DNA of 41,352 bases from a virus. Made by a program: the position numbers and the translations under genes. This document shows positions 16,273 to 24,670 of the stretch, piece by piece. The DNA lies in the IMG/VR virus record IMGVR_UViG_3300046449_000217, positions 1-41,352 of that record; one strand, 5' to 3'. The notes beneath the pieces are model-generated. The model had not been told where the DNA came from. It did no database searches and saw only the letters and a program-made list of their open reading frames with translations. Every line of letters begins with the position of its first letter. The stretch's first letter is position 1.

Positions 16273-16750
16273 CGGACGCATCCAGTGTAACCGAAGTCCG
16301 CGCCCCCGAACCGTCAACGCTTGCTGTGATGCGGTCCTTTGTGTCGTTTACATCGCGGAAAGAAACCACACCGCCCGCCGCCGTGGCCTTGCCCGCAAGC
16401 GCCGCCGTGATAACGCGCAACGCTTCCTTTAGGGATAAGCCGGGTTCGATTTCGCTTTCCAGCACAGCGCCTGTCACGTCATCCTGTGAAAGCGCGTTAA
16501 CCTTGATCGTTGATGCGATGCGCCCGCGCCCGCGTGGTGCCGCCGATACAACCGCGCCAACCCCTGAAAGCGTGGCAGGGCGATTGCGTAGCCGCGTAGG
16601 CTTTGCCAGTGGCACGCTGCCAACGCCAGACGTGACCGCCGTGGCCCGCGCATGTGCGTTCACATCAGCGACAAAGGTTGTGCTGCCTTCAGCGACAGCC
16701 GCCGCCGCGCCGGGACCGTACCAAACAAGGGTATTGGTTGCGAGTAGCAC
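16265..16750 (-). CDS. Accessory virion protein with EIEPGLSLKEALR motif
   Basis: This 161-residue protein has an Ala/Val/Gly-rich first half. In the second half, ESEIEPGLSLKEALRVITA is followed by FRDVNDTKDRITASVDGSG, a pattern that recurs in small structural proteins of many tailed phages, usually near fibre or decoration genes. The exact role is not established. It overlaps the next gene by eight bases. Confidence 0.62.
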   Translation of the reverse strand: MLLATNTLVWYGPGAAAAVAEGSTTFVADVNAHARATAVTSGVGSVPLAKPTRLRNRPATLSGVGAVVSAAPRGRGRIASTIKVNALSQDDVTGAVLESEIEPGLSLKEALRVITAALAGKATAAGGVVSFRDVNDTKDRITASVDGSGARTSVTLDASDA

Positions 16751-17374
16751 TTAAACCTCATCATCAATCGTGAAAACGATCAACCAAGACGCGCTGCCTG
16801 TGGTTGTCGAAGTGATCTGTTTGGCGGTCAAACCTTGGCCGGGGCGTAGCCGTGTTTCCTGCATTTCCGCGCCTTCGGGCATGATATTGAACATCGCCAA
16901 AAGCACAGATGACGGGAAAGCCTGGGTTGCGCCGGTTTCGTCTGTTGCCACGATTAGCGGGAAAAGCAATGCGCCCTCGGTAACGCTTGCCGCCCCAGAC
17001 CGCACAGTGATTTCAGCCGGAAGCGCATCATTCAAGCTATCGCATGGGACCGGGACGATTACTGTCCCGCCCGATGCCGCGCTTATCCGCTTCAAATCAA
17101 AGCGACAGGCTATACCAGTTACCGCCGAAAGCTGGTTATTGATGAGAAACATTTTCTTGATCGAGACAATCTTGCCCGAACCCGCCGCGTTTAAAATCGT
17201 AATGTGGTGCTTGTTTAGTGCGTAGGCGGTCGCGTCAGCAACAACTGTGTGGGTTTGCAGCGCGGTTTGGTAAACAGCCTGTTCCATGACGGTATTTCCA
17301 CCGACAACCCGATCACGGGTTCGCACTTTCGCGCCTGTGGAATTGGGGGGAACTTGTACAAAGGTTTCGGCCAT
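16751..17374 (-). CDS. Accessory virion protein, 207 aa
   Basis: The protein is beta-rich with no signal peptide. Features include an N-terminal FVQVPPNSTGAKVRT segment and several strand-like blocks (HHITILNAAGSGKIVSIKKMFLINNQ, SWLIVFTIDDE). It is encoded immediately next to the preceding gene (start and stop adjacent), so the quartet 15874-17786 is one translational block. Likely a head decoration or fibre-like protein; not proven. Confidence 0.58.
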   Translation of the reverse strand: MAETFVQVPPNSTGAKVRTRDRVVGGNTVMEQAVYQTALQTHTVVADATAYALNKHHITILNAAGSGKIVSIKKMFLINNQLSAVTGIACRFDLKRISAASGGTVIVPVPCDSLNDALPAEITVRSGAASVTEGALLFPLIVATDETGATQAFPSSVLLAMFNIMPEGAEMQETRLRPGQGLTAKQITSTTTGSASWLIVFTIDDEV

Positions 17375-17378
17375 TCGA

Positions 17379-17786
17379 TCAATCCTCCTGCATTACAAGC
17401 GTACCAGCCGGAAAGCGTGGGGTAATCAGGTTTGAAACCGCAATCGAGGCTGTAAGCGCGCCCTTGTAAAGCACCTGCGAACCGCCAGACGAAAGCAACC
17501 CTACGGATACATGCGTGATCGTGTTGGCCCCGCCCGTACACTCTGGAAACGTGATTTCCCCGGTGTTGCTTGCCTGATTGTCCGCAACCGTCCAGCCCGC
17601 ACCGTCACGCGATACGGCAACACGGGCGTAACCTGTGAAATCGCACTCGCTTGTGGTTTGGTCGCCAGCCTCGCCGGGGTCTGCCGTGTGCATGGCAATG
17701 TAGAAGTTGGTATTGGACCACGGTAACGGCGTGGCGTTAAATGCCAGCGCCAAAACCTGTGTCTCAAATGTGTTGCTCTTGCTCAT
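17379..17786 (-). CDS. Accessory virion protein with LHTADPGEAG-type motif
   Basis: This 135-residue protein contains FYIAMHTADPGEAGDQTT, TGYARVAVSRDGAGW and an ITFPECTGGANTITHVSVG block. This arrangement is widespread in small structural proteins of temperate phages. Its molecular role is unassigned. It overlaps the end of the portal gene by four bases. Confidence 0.65.
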   Translation of the reverse strand: MSKSNTFETQVLALAFNATPLPWSNTNFYIAMHTADPGEAGDQTTSECDFTGYARVAVSRDGAGWTVADNQASNTGEITFPECTGGANTITHVSVGLLSSGGSQVLYKGALTASIAVSNLITPRFPAGTLVMQED

Positions 17787-19186
17787 TCTTCAACCTCTGT
17801 CTCTGTCATGCCGGTAATGCGGCCCTTGTCGTCGTATCCTGTGACGGTCTTTTGAACCTTGCCGCGATTGGTCATGTGTACATGCACGTCACCAGCCTTG
17901 ATTTGCGGGGCTTCCATGCGAATATCTGGCATGGTCACATTGATAATCGGCGGCGCGGATCTTTCCGGCGGGGTTTCATCTTTAGGCGGCGCGGGCGGTG
18001 GCACTTCGCCTGCCCCATCAAGCGGGATGGTTGCGCCCTGCACCAACAGAACGTCACCACCGGCCAGGGGTTCGCGGTTATCCATAGCGCGGGCTTCGTT
18101 TGGCGTTAGCTGGCCGGTTTGAATTGCGCGGGCATTGCCTTCCATGCGGGTTTTGTAATCGCCGCGCAGCAGGCCATCCACGTTGAACTCTACGAACCGC
18201 GACGAACCACGGCCAAAGAACTTGAGGTTCATTTCCTGTTCAAGTTGCTCAAGCCAGCGTTTCAGCGTGTGCTTGACGAAGTGCAAATCCTGCTGTTCCG
18301 AATTGGAAAACGTGGCGCGGGAAAGGTCTTGCAGGAACGTAGGTGGCAGTGAGTAGATCCGGGCGACCTCGACAACGGCAAATTCTTGCGTCTGGACCAG
18401 CTGCATCTTTTCGGGGTCAGCGCCCAGCGGGTCCAGCTTGTGACCAAGCGGGATTGCCAAGACGTTGCCGCCCTTGCGCGCCGCCTCGCGTGTCGCGTCT
18501 GCGATGTTATCAGCGGCGCGCGATGCCGACTTTTCGGAATTGAACGGACCTTGCAGCGTGAAAGCTGGCAATCCGCCATTCTTGAACAGCTTGGACCCGT
18601 AGTCGTTTGCGTTCGCCGCCTTGCCAATTGCAACGGCGCATTGCCGCAGCGGGGAACGGTGCGACAGCAAGTCGTCCTTGAGCATGAACGTCAGATCAAG
18701 AACCTCGGACTGGTCATAGGTCCGCGTCCTGCCTCCCGCCTTGTGTTCGTATACCTTGCGGCCTGTGCTGTCCCGCTTGACCGTTGCGCCTGGCATCGGG
18801 AACAGGTTGACCGGCTGGCCGCGTTCGTCGCGCTCGATATACGTTACCGCGCGGCCTTCGGTTAGGACTGCGTTGAACATATCAAAACGCCACTGGAACG
18901 ATGACAGATCATCGTTCACCGCGTCATGTAGCATCGGCACAACTTGGTTGATCTTGGTGCCTTTGATCCGCTTTTTCGTGCCGGAGGACTTGTCGTAAAC
19001 GTGCAGCGGCAAGCCTGCGATGGTGCCGGAGATAAAGTTAATCGCGGCCCAGACGGCGGGAACGCCTAACGCTTCTTCCATCGACACCGACGCCGCGCCG
19101 GAAATGCCGAATATCTCTAAGAAGTTGCGCGGCTCGGACTGCGTGAACGTCGCCTCCCGCTTTTCACGCTTTCCGAATCCAAACAT
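17783..19186 (-). CDS. Portal protein, HK97 family
   Basis: This 467-residue protein has the typical EALGVPAVWAAINFISGTIAGLPLHVYDK start, a central SPLRQCAVAIGKAANAND...FFKNGG-like region, RIYSLPPTFLQDLSRATFSNSEQQ and the GLLRGDYKTRMEG block. It forms the dodecameric DNA channel at one head vertex. Residues beyond about 390 are a Pro/Glu-rich tail. Its ATG overlaps the terminase stop. Confidence 0.95.
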   Translation of the reverse strand: MFGFGKREKREATFTQSEPRNFLEIFGISGAASVSMEEALGVPAVWAAINFISGTIAGLPLHVYDKSSGTKKRIKGTKINQVVPMLHDAVNDDLSSFQWRFDMFNAVLTEGRAVTYIERDERGQPVNLFPMPGATVKRDSTGRKVYEHKAGGRTRTYDQSEVLDLTFMLKDDLLSHRSPLRQCAVAIGKAANANDYGSKLFKNGGLPAFTLQGPFNSEKSASRAADNIADATREAARKGGNVLAIPLGHKLDPLGADPEKMQLVQTQEFAVVEVARIYSLPPTFLQDLSRATFSNSEQQDLHFVKHTLKRWLEQLEQEMNLKFFGRGSSRFVEFNVDGLLRGDYKTRMEGNARAIQTGQLTPNEARAMDNREPLAGGDVLLVQGATIPLDGAGEVPPPAPPKDETPPERSAPPIINVTMPDIRMEAPQIKAGDVHVHMTNRGKVQKTVTGYDDKGRITGMTETEVEE

Positions 19187-20865
19187 TAGCCTACCACCAG
19201 TTTAAAATTGTCGTTATCCCAAGGGCTTGTCTCGGCTTCTTCATCCAAAAGCCAACGCCCCAGACTCATCATCGCCGCAACCGGACCGTCGATCTTGTTC
19301 GCCGCGCGCTCTTTTGCGGGACTGTGAATGTCACCAGTCCGCGACCGGTTCACCACGTTAGACAGCATCCACGCGAAAGCGGGTTCGCCGTCATGCAGCA
19401 GCTTCTTGTCGGCTATCAGCGCGTCCATTTTGCGCATCGGCTCATTCATCAGGGTTGGGCGGTTGGCGAAGTCGATGCACGCCACGCCTTGCTCCATCAG
19501 TTGCACGGCCATCTGCCGGGAATGCAGCGGGTCAAACGCGACTTCGCGCACATCGAACAGCTTGCACCATTCCAGAATGTCCGCCTCAATCTCGCGGTCG
19601 TCCGTAACTGCGCCGTCCGTCTGGATCAGCACGCCTTGATCGCGCCACAGCCTGAAATGCTCGTTTTCCGGCAATTCCACGGTTTCCTCTGGCGCGTAGT
19701 AGCGCCCAAACCGCACATAGCCGTCGCCCTGCCGAAACAGGATTTCAACCGCCGTCAAGTCGCGCTTTTCGGCCAAGTCAACGCCGATAATTGCTTCCTG
19801 CCCCGCAAAATCCTCTAGCTTTAGGTCTGGATTGCCCGCCTGCTGATACCGCAGGACGTTGAAATAGGCGTCCCGAGCCTGCACCCAAACGTTTAGGTGT
19901 TTCGTCTTGAACTGCCCCGCCTTGCGCGGGCTGCCCATTGCCTCTTTTTGGCGGGCCAATAGGAAATCTTCGCCCACGGACACGCCGAAATTCGGGTTGG
20001 CCTTGCGTAAAACCGTAGGGTCGGTCCAGTCTTCAGCATCATCCACCCCGTAAACCAGCGCGAATGTCTCGTCATCTTGCCGCGTGCCTTCCAGCATCGC
20101 CTGTGCTTCGTGCTGCATCGCGTAACAAGGGCCTGCGATGTTGTCGCCCGCCGTTGTGATCGCCAGCATCATCGGCTGTTCACGCGCACCCATGCCCGTT
20201 TCCATCGTGGAATACATCGCATCGGTGTCGTGTTCGTGGTATTCGTCAACAATCGCGCAGCTTGGTGATGCGCCGTCGCCGGGCTTGCCAATCAACGGCT
20301 CGAACCGGCTTTCATTTGCCAAGACGTGCAGGTTGGAAGCGTTCACCGTCAGGCCGTAATGGTTCAGCATGGCGGGCGATTTCAGCGCCATCAGGCGGGC
20401 CGGTCGGAATACCTCCCAAGCCTGTTTTTCGGACGTAGCGCCGGAATAAACCTCTGCGCCGTGCTCGCCATCGGCAACCAACATGTAAAGCCCGATTGCC
20501 GCAGCCAGTGCCGACTTGCCGTTTTTGCGCGGGACCAGCAGCAGCACCTTGCGGAACCGCCGCATGTTGTCCTTGCGCCGCAGCCAGCCAAAGACGCAGA
20601 CCACGAAAAACACCTGCCAAGGCTCAAGGATCAGCGTTGCCTTTTGCGCCGCCCATTTGCCCTTGGTATGCGGCATCAACTCTATAAACGCGCACGCCTT
20701 CGTCGCGGCCTTGGCATCGAAGCGATAAGCAAAGCCGTCATCGGCCTGCCAATCCAGATCGTCCAAATGGCGACGACACGCCAGATTGATATATTTGCCC
20801 GCCGGGATCTTGCCGCTAAGAACGTCGCGGGCGTATTGCTCTGCAACGGCGGGATAGTCAGTCAC
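19186..20865 (-). CDS. Terminase large subunit, HK97 type
   Basis: This 559-residue packaging motor has Walker A VPRKNGKS (111-118), Walker B CAIVDE with catalytic E208, an ITTAG coupling motif, and a C-terminal RNase H-like nuclease beginning GVDLAEKRDLTA. It pumps DNA into the prohead and cuts it. Members of this group paired with a P27-type small subunit usually make cohesive ends, but no cos site was identified here. Confidence 0.96.
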   Translation of the reverse strand: MTDYPAVAEQYARDVLSGKIPAGKYINLACRRHLDDLDWQADDGFAYRFDAKAATKACAFIELMPHTKGKWAAQKATLILEPWQVFFVVCVFGWLRRKDNMRRFRKVLLLVPRKNGKSALAAAIGLYMLVADGEHGAEVYSGATSEKQAWEVFRPARLMALKSPAMLNHYGLTVNASNLHVLANESRFEPLIGKPGDGASPSCAIVDEYHEHDTDAMYSTMETGMGAREQPMMLAITTAGDNIAGPCYAMQHEAQAMLEGTRQDDETFALVYGVDDAEDWTDPTVLRKANPNFGVSVGEDFLLARQKEAMGSPRKAGQFKTKHLNVWVQARDAYFNVLRYQQAGNPDLKLEDFAGQEAIIGVDLAEKRDLTAVEILFRQGDGYVRFGRYYAPEETVELPENEHFRLWRDQGVLIQTDGAVTDDREIEADILEWCKLFDVREVAFDPLHSRQMAVQLMEQGVACIDFANRPTLMNEPMRKMDALIADKKLLHDGEPAFAWMLSNVVNRSRTGDIHSPAKERAANKIDGPVAAMMSLGRWLLDEEAETSPWDNDNFKLVVG

Positions 20866-21323
20866 CCCAGCGCCGCGAATGGATTAGCCGCCGCCGCCTT
20901 GCCTGCCGATACCTTCGACCGTGCCGATGGTGTCAGCCCGAACTCGGCCAAGAGCGATTGTGCGTGGCGCATGGCCTCATTCCGCATGGCGACCTCTGGC
21001 GCAGCGCGGCGCATCCGCACATTGCCGTCGTCGTCCTTTTGCTCATACGTCCGCCCACCATCTTCAATCGCGGCAGTCATCAATTCGACCTCCTCGATAC
21101 GGCTGGCCAGCATTGAAAGCGCGATCTGGTCATCAGGCGACGCAATGCCCATGCCTAGAAGCGTGGCCGAAAGTTGCGCGAACAATTCCGCAGCGCGCTC
21201 AGACAGCCAATCCGGGGCAACAGCCGCACCGGGATTAGCCGCAGGGGCCTCGGGGTTCATCCGGTCAGGACGCGCCGTGCCTTTGACCACTTTCAGATGA
21301 TCTGGGGTTGGTTTTCGGCCCAT
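20862..21323 (-). CDS. Terminase small subunit, P27 family
   Basis: Start 21323 gives the family-typical MGRKPTPDHLKVVKGTARPDRMNPEAP opening. About 153 residues follow, with a central helical region and a conserved SLLAEFGLTPSARSKV end. It recognises phage DNA for the large subunit. An ATG five codons upstream (21338) is possible. The four-base overlap with the large subunit gene couples their translation. Confidence 0.9.
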   Translation of the reverse strand: MGRKPTPDHLKVVKGTARPDRMNPEAPAANPGAAVAPDWLSERAAELFAQLSATLLGMGIASPDDQIALSMLASRIEEVELMTAAIEDGGRTYEQKDDDGNVRMRRAAPEVAMRNEAMRHAQSLLAEFGLTPSARSKVSAGKAAAANPFAALG

Positions 21324-21413
21324 TTTAACGGCCCTCACATTTTGTCTTGGTTTTGACGGCGTATAAAGAACACGGAAGGTGCCGGTCCGAGCGGGATACC
21401 CCCAAAGACTGGA

Positions 21414-21824
21414 CTACCCCCTGCCCCTATACAGCGGCGCTCTGGTGGCCTTGGGCGTCTTGCGCCACTCAACCCACCGCAGCAGATCGTCACCCCTGTA
21501 GCGGCCCTCTGCGCGCGCCTTGTCGCTATTGTGGTGCTTGGCGCATAGGCCAGTGAATGTGTTGAACCAGAACAGGTCCGCATCGCCTTCGTGTGGCAGG
21601 TCGTGATCGCATACCGTGGTCGGCTCAACCCTGCCGTCTGCTAGGCAATACTCGCATAGCGGATGCTCCCGAACGAAACCCGCGCGGAAGGTATCCCATC
21701 GTGCGTCGTATCCACGATCACGGGCGCTGCCTCTGTTCTCGCGTGGCTTGTGCGTGTGCTTGGCCTTGGGTGCGTGCTTTCCGCCCATGGTTGGCCGTCT
21801 ATGGCTACCGGGTGCGGCTGGCAT
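21414..21824 (-). CDS. HNH endonuclease (packaging-associated)
   Basis: From the ATG at 21824, preceded by GAGG, the product is 136 residues. It has a CEYC pair, VCDHDLPHEGD and GLCAKHHNSDK, the metal-binding core of a HNH nuclease. HNH genes next to the small terminase are usual in HK97-type phages, where gp74-like enzymes are needed for efficient DNA cutting by terminase. Later ATGs, such as 21788, are alternatives. Confidence 0.86.
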   Translation of the reverse strand: MPAAPGSHRRPTMGGKHAPKAKHTHKPRENRGSARDRGYDARWDTFRAGFVREHPLCEYCLADGRVEPTTVCDHDLPHEGDADLFWFNTFTGLCAKHHNSDKARAEGRYRGDDLLRWVEWRKTPKATRAPLYRGRG

Positions 21825-21921
21825 CGCGGCCTCGCTATGTGCTGGGGGAATTGGTGCGCGTGTTGTTACGTCACGCGGCCTGCATGGCAGGGCTTGGCCC
21901 GCTTGGCGGGATGCTGAAACG

Positions 21922-21949
21922 CAAAACGCCACCCCGTCAAGGATGGCGC
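21922..21949 (-). terminator. Intrinsic terminator ahead of the late operon
   Basis: On the minus strand CGCCATCC pairs with GGGTGGCG (8 bp including one G-T pair) around a six-base loop and is followed by TTTTGCG. It lies upstream of the HNH-terminase operon and only about 20 bases downstream of the expected start of the promoter at 21971-21999, as in late leaders controlled by antitermination. Confidence 0.62.
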
Positions 21950-21970
21950 TGGACGTAATTTATCCCCATC

Positions 21971-21999
21971 TGCTTAACACGTCGTAAAAACGCGGTCAA
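21971..21999 (-). promoter_or_regulatory. Candidate late promoter
   Basis: On the minus strand, TTGACC (21994-21999) is followed after 17 bases by TAAGCA (21971-21976). It is placed at the end of the 21996-22499 gene and points into the late operon through a terminator. The -35 box is good and the -10 box mediocre. Confidence 0.4.
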
Positions 22000-22499
22000 G
22001 CCCCCATCGCATCAAGCGCGGCCTGCAATCCCGTCAGGGACCACGGCCTGTCGCTGGCCAGCTTGTCGCATTCCTGCCGCAGCATCCAGATGTGCTTTGG
22101 CCCGACCGCGTTTTCAATGCGGCGATAGGCGCGGATTGCCTCGGGGTTGCCGTCGCCTGCGTCATAGCCGCCAGATCCGCCTGCCAGGCATGATCGATAG
22201 CCGACCGTGCCGAGTTCCGCCACATATGCCGCGCGGGCCTCTTGGAACACGCGGGCGCTTTCGACCTGCTGCGCCGTTAGCTTGCCCTCCGTCGATAGCC
22301 TGCCGATCATGTCGTGTGCCATGTCCTGCGTCCCGTCCTTAGTTGTGTGCCAGACGCCCATTGCGCGGCGCTCTGGGGTGGGCTGTGTGGTTATCTCGGA
22401 CCGGCTTGGCGCAACTACCCGTAGATCAGGCTTTGCCGCTGTGTGGCCCTTCTGTGCGTTCGCCTTGTGGATGGCGCGGCGCTGTCTGTTGCTGATCAT
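21996..22499 (-). CDS. Hypothetical protein in the position of a late-gene regulator
   Basis: This 167-residue protein has a basic start (MISNRQRRAIHKANAQKG) and a helical second half (ESARVFQEARAAYVAEL, PEAIRAYRRIENAVGPKHIWML). I do not recognise a family. It is the last gene of the leftward early operon, directly before the candidate late promoter and terminator. That is the map position of Q-type antiterminators and other late activators, so such a role is a reasonable guess from context alone. Confidence 0.6.
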   Translation of the reverse strand: MISNRQRRAIHKANAQKGHTAAKPDLRVVAPSRSEITTQPTPERRAMGVWHTTKDGTQDMAHDMIGRLSTEGKLTAQQVESARVFQEARAAYVAELGTVGYRSCLAGGSGGYDAGDGNPEAIRAYRRIENAVGPKHIWMLRQECDKLASDRPWSLTGLQAALDAMGA

Positions 22500-22547
22500 T
22501 GCTCTGTCCCTCGTGGTGTTGCGCCGGGTGGCGTTAGGTGGCTGGCG

Positions 22548-22868
22548 TTAGCCGTGGCGCTTTGGTGGTTTGGCGGCTCGCTCTGCCTCCTCAACAAACC
22601 TGTTCCATAGGGCCATGAGAATGCGGGCGTGCGTGGGGCTGTTTGGTGATGTTCCGGTGTGGCAGATTACGATGTCATCGCCCGCCATATAGAGGCCGTG
22701 CATAGGCTGCGGGCCGTCCTGTTCGAAAAACTCGGCTGTCATCTCAACCGATTTCTTGACATGTGCCGCGTGCTGTTCTGCGTCGAGTGCCGCAGTAGCG
22801 CCCCACTCAACCTTGCCAATGGCTAAGGCTGCTGCGTGCATTGCTGCTAGTGTCTGATGTTCGCTCAT
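22548..22868 (-). CDS. Hypothetical protein, 106 aa
   Basis: No family recognised. The sequence is helical at both ends with a central segment MHGLYMAGDDIVICHTGTSPNSPTHARILMAL that suggests a small mixed fold. It starts inside the preceding gene (62-base overlap), a larger overlap than is usual here. Confidence 0.55.
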   Translation of the reverse strand: MSEHQTLAAMHAAALAIGKVEWGATAALDAEQHAAHVKKSVEMTAEFFEQDGPQPMHGLYMAGDDIVICHTGTSPNSPTHARILMALWNRFVEEAERAAKPPKRHG

Positions 22869-23055
22869 CCGTCTCTCCCATTGCTGCCCGCAGTGCGTCT
22901 GCGGCTTGTCCGTATTTCTGGCCGGGGTAGTCGCGGTTCATCCGCTCGTAGAACGCCAAGCGACGGTCAGCATCGGCAACGGCGAACGTGTCAGACCACA
23001 GCGTTCCGGCCATTGTGATCTGCCCTGCGTCTTGGGTGGCGGTGAAGGTGGTCAT
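22807..23055 (-). CDS. Hypothetical protein, 82 aa
   Basis: ATG 23055 overlaps the upstream stop as ATGA, which fixes the start; the frame extends upstream to 23388 only as an accidental opening. The middle (ADADRRLAFYERMNRDYPGQKYGQAADALRAAM) is a helical region and the tail is serine-rich. No known family. Confidence 0.55.
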   Translation of the reverse strand: MTTFTATQDAGQITMAGTLWSDTFAVADADRRLAFYERMNRDYPGQKYGQAADALRAAMGETDERTSDTSSNARSSLSHWQG

Positions 23056-23594
23056 GCGCGGGCCTTCTTTGTTGTGCTGGCAAGCCGTGCCATGAGCGCC
23101 TCGGCAATCGTGGGCGTAGATTTGCCGTAAACCCGCGCCTTCGGCTTCAATCCCAAAGACAGCGCCTTGTCCCGTGGCGAGTTGATGCTCTTGTAGCCAA
23201 AATACCGCGCCAGATCGGTAGCCGAGACGCCGTAGTTCCAGAGATAGGCGAACAGCGCGTCGTCTATCGGCTTGCGCACCATTGTTCGCTTTGGCAGTCC
23301 CAACTGATACCCACGGGCCAGCAACCACGAATGCGAGACGCCTAGGCGGTCCGCAATGGTTTGCAGCTTGATGCGCGGGTTGGTCCATGCTGGCTCTAGC
23401 ACTTCGCGTGTGATGTTGCCGATCTTGCTAGGGCGCGGCTGTGGTGCGAATTTGACATTGTGCCGCCATGCGTAATCGCGGGCAGACGATTCCAGAAAAC
23501 CGCGATGCGCCGCAGCTTCCCGCGCGGTCATTCCTGCGGCGGCGCATTCTTCCCATGTCATGCGGGCAGCGACGATAGGTCCATGCTTGCTCAT
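23052..23594 (-). CDS. Putative DNA-binding protein with repeated helix-turn-helix units
   Basis: This 180-residue, basic protein has several helix-turn-helix-like stretches: AGMTAREAAAHRGFLESSARDYA near 20-45, LQTIADRLGVSHSWLLARG near 78-100, and VSATDLARYFGYKSINSPRDKA near 123-145. Its first 30 residues match those of the neighbour at 23428-23910 (MSKHGPI, MTWEECAAAGM). Probably a regulator or DNA-organising protein of the early region. Confidence 0.62.
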   Translation of the reverse strand: MSKHGPIVAARMTWEECAAAGMTAREAAAHRGFLESSARDYAWRHNVKFAPQPRPSKIGNITREVLEPAWTNPRIKLQTIADRLGVSHSWLLARGYQLGLPKRTMVRKPIDDALFAYLWNYGVSATDLARYFGYKSINSPRDKALSLGLKPKARVYGKSTPTIAEALMARLASTTKKARA

Positions 23595-23910
23595 GCCTTC
23601 CCCCCAGCGATTGCAGCGCTTCGGGGCGAGAATATCCGGCCTTGCGCATGGCCTTGAAGCTGTCCCGCTGCGAGTCTGTCAGGTGCGCCAGTCCTGCGGC
23701 GTGCCAGTGGTTGATGCGGTCCGACATGCGCTTGGCGTGGTCTGGCATCTTGCGCCCGTCATTGAACACGATGCCTTTAGCCCGCGACTGATAGTCCGCC
23801 GCCTTAACGTGACGTCCGAGGTGGCGCGCAGCCTGAGCCTTCGACATTCCGGCGGATGCGCATTCCGCCCACGTCATAGGCTCTGCTGTGATTGGTCCGT
23901 GCTTGCTCAT
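23428..23910 (-). CDS. Paralogous DNA-binding protein with probable frameshift near its 3' end
   Basis: The first 107 or so residues look genuine (MSKHGPITAEPMTWAECASAGMSKAQAARHLG at the start and a helical middle) and are paralogous to the next gene. At a run of six G (minus strand, about position 23605), the frame passes into the coding sequence of that neighbour and yields 50-odd out-of-frame residues rich in Arg and Cys. One extra G would end the protein as SLGGKA with TGA overlapping the next ATG, the usual junction in this operon. This suggests an indel by mutation or sequencing error. Confidence 0.6.
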   Translation of the reverse strand: MSKHGPITAEPMTWAECASAGMSKAQAARHLGRHVKAADYQSRAKGIVFNDGRKMPDHAKRMSDRINHWHAAGLAHLTDSQRDSFKAMRKAGYSRPEALQSLGGRHEQAWTYRRCPHDMGRMRRRRNDRAGSCGASRFSGIVCPRLRMAAQCQIRTTAAP

Positions 23911-24230
23911 GCTGCGTATCCGATGGTGTCTTGGGTCCGTGCGATCCAGTCAGTGTCTAGGCCGTATTCAGCCTTCCAGCGGTCAGGTTCGCGGTGCAGT
24001 GCGATCTTGCTTGTGTCCCGCAGCCCTTGGTGATGGCCTTCGCACAATGGGATTGCCTGGCGGTCCGGCGTGCGACGATTGCCATATCTGCCGTGGATTG
24101 TGTGGTGCGCTTGGGTGGGCGACTCTTGCGTCATTCCCCACTCGGTGCAGATCCAGCACGGCAGGGCGTGGATTGCTTCGATGTAGTCAGGGTCGGCCTT
24201 GACCTTGGGCGGCTTGAAAAACGCGGTCAT
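23907..24230 (-). CDS. Ref/YbcO-like HNH recombination nuclease
   Basis: This 107-residue protein has CWIC near residue 25, the core AHHTIHGRYGNRRTPDRQAIPLCEGHHQG, then a KIALHREPDRWKAEYG tail. This matches the HNH-type fold of P1 Ref and E. coli YbcO (DUF968 group), which cut DNA in RecA-linked recombination. It is encoded with other recombination genes (NinB-like, Rad52-like). Confidence 0.72.
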   Translation of the reverse strand: MTAFFKPPKVKADPDYIEAIHALPCWICTEWGMTQESPTQAHHTIHGRYGNRRTPDRQAIPLCEGHHQGLRDTSKIALHREPDRWKAEYGLDTDWIARTQDTIGYAA

Positions 24231-24670
24231 GCGCCCACCTCTGGAATGGTCAGCGCAACGCCCTGCCCCTCGAAGTGAACGCGCATGGCGTCGAGGTATG
24301 CCGTCTTTTGCTTGGTGGTCATGATCCGCGTGACTGCGAAGTCCAGCGGCACCATCATCAGCTTTAGCTTTGCGGGATGCGGCAGCGGGCGGATTACCTC
24401 GTCAAACGCCGCCGCAAATTCGTCGTTTTCGCCGTAGAGTATGCGGCAACCGATCATCAGCTTGCACCATCCGCGCTTTTCCTCTGCGGTCTCGTCGCCC
24501 AACTGTTCGGCGGCTTCCTGCACCCACTTGCGCTGCAATGCGTTCTGCGGCGATGTGCGCGGCAGGCCGTCCGTGATCGTGACCGTGAATGGCTTTGCGC
24601 GCTCCTTGAACAACTGCACGACGCGGGCAACGTCGGCAGCGTCCTTGATGGGGCGAACGGCTACGCTCAT
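24227..24670 (-). CDS. NinB-like recombination protein
   Basis: This 147-residue protein has KPFTVTITDGLPRTSPQNALQRKWVQEAAEQL, the arrangement (beta segment, then R-[ST]-x-x-QN) of NinB/Orf family members. A helical region with KRGWCKLMIGCRILYG follows. NinB-type proteins bind single-stranded DNA and assist phage recombination. Placement next to a Rad52-type annealing protein supports this. Exact subfamily is uncertain. Confidence 0.62.
   Translation of the reverse strand: MSVAVRPIKDAADVARVVQLFKERAKPFTVTITDGLPRTSPQNALQRKWVQEAAEQLGDETAEEKRGWCKLMIGCRILYGENDEFAAAFDEVIRPLPHPAKLKLMMVPLDFAVTRIMTTKQKTAYLDAMRVHFEGQGVALTIPEVGA

Noticed and set aside
20326-21300. 324-codon plus-strand open frame opposite the terminase genes
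   Set aside because: It lies antisense to the terminase subunits, whose motifs are unambiguous; the composition is typical of GC-rich shadows.
23056-23388. Upstream extension of the 82-residue protein
   Set aside because: The sequence is an out-of-frame reading of the neighbouring gene; the ATGA junction fixes the start at 23055.
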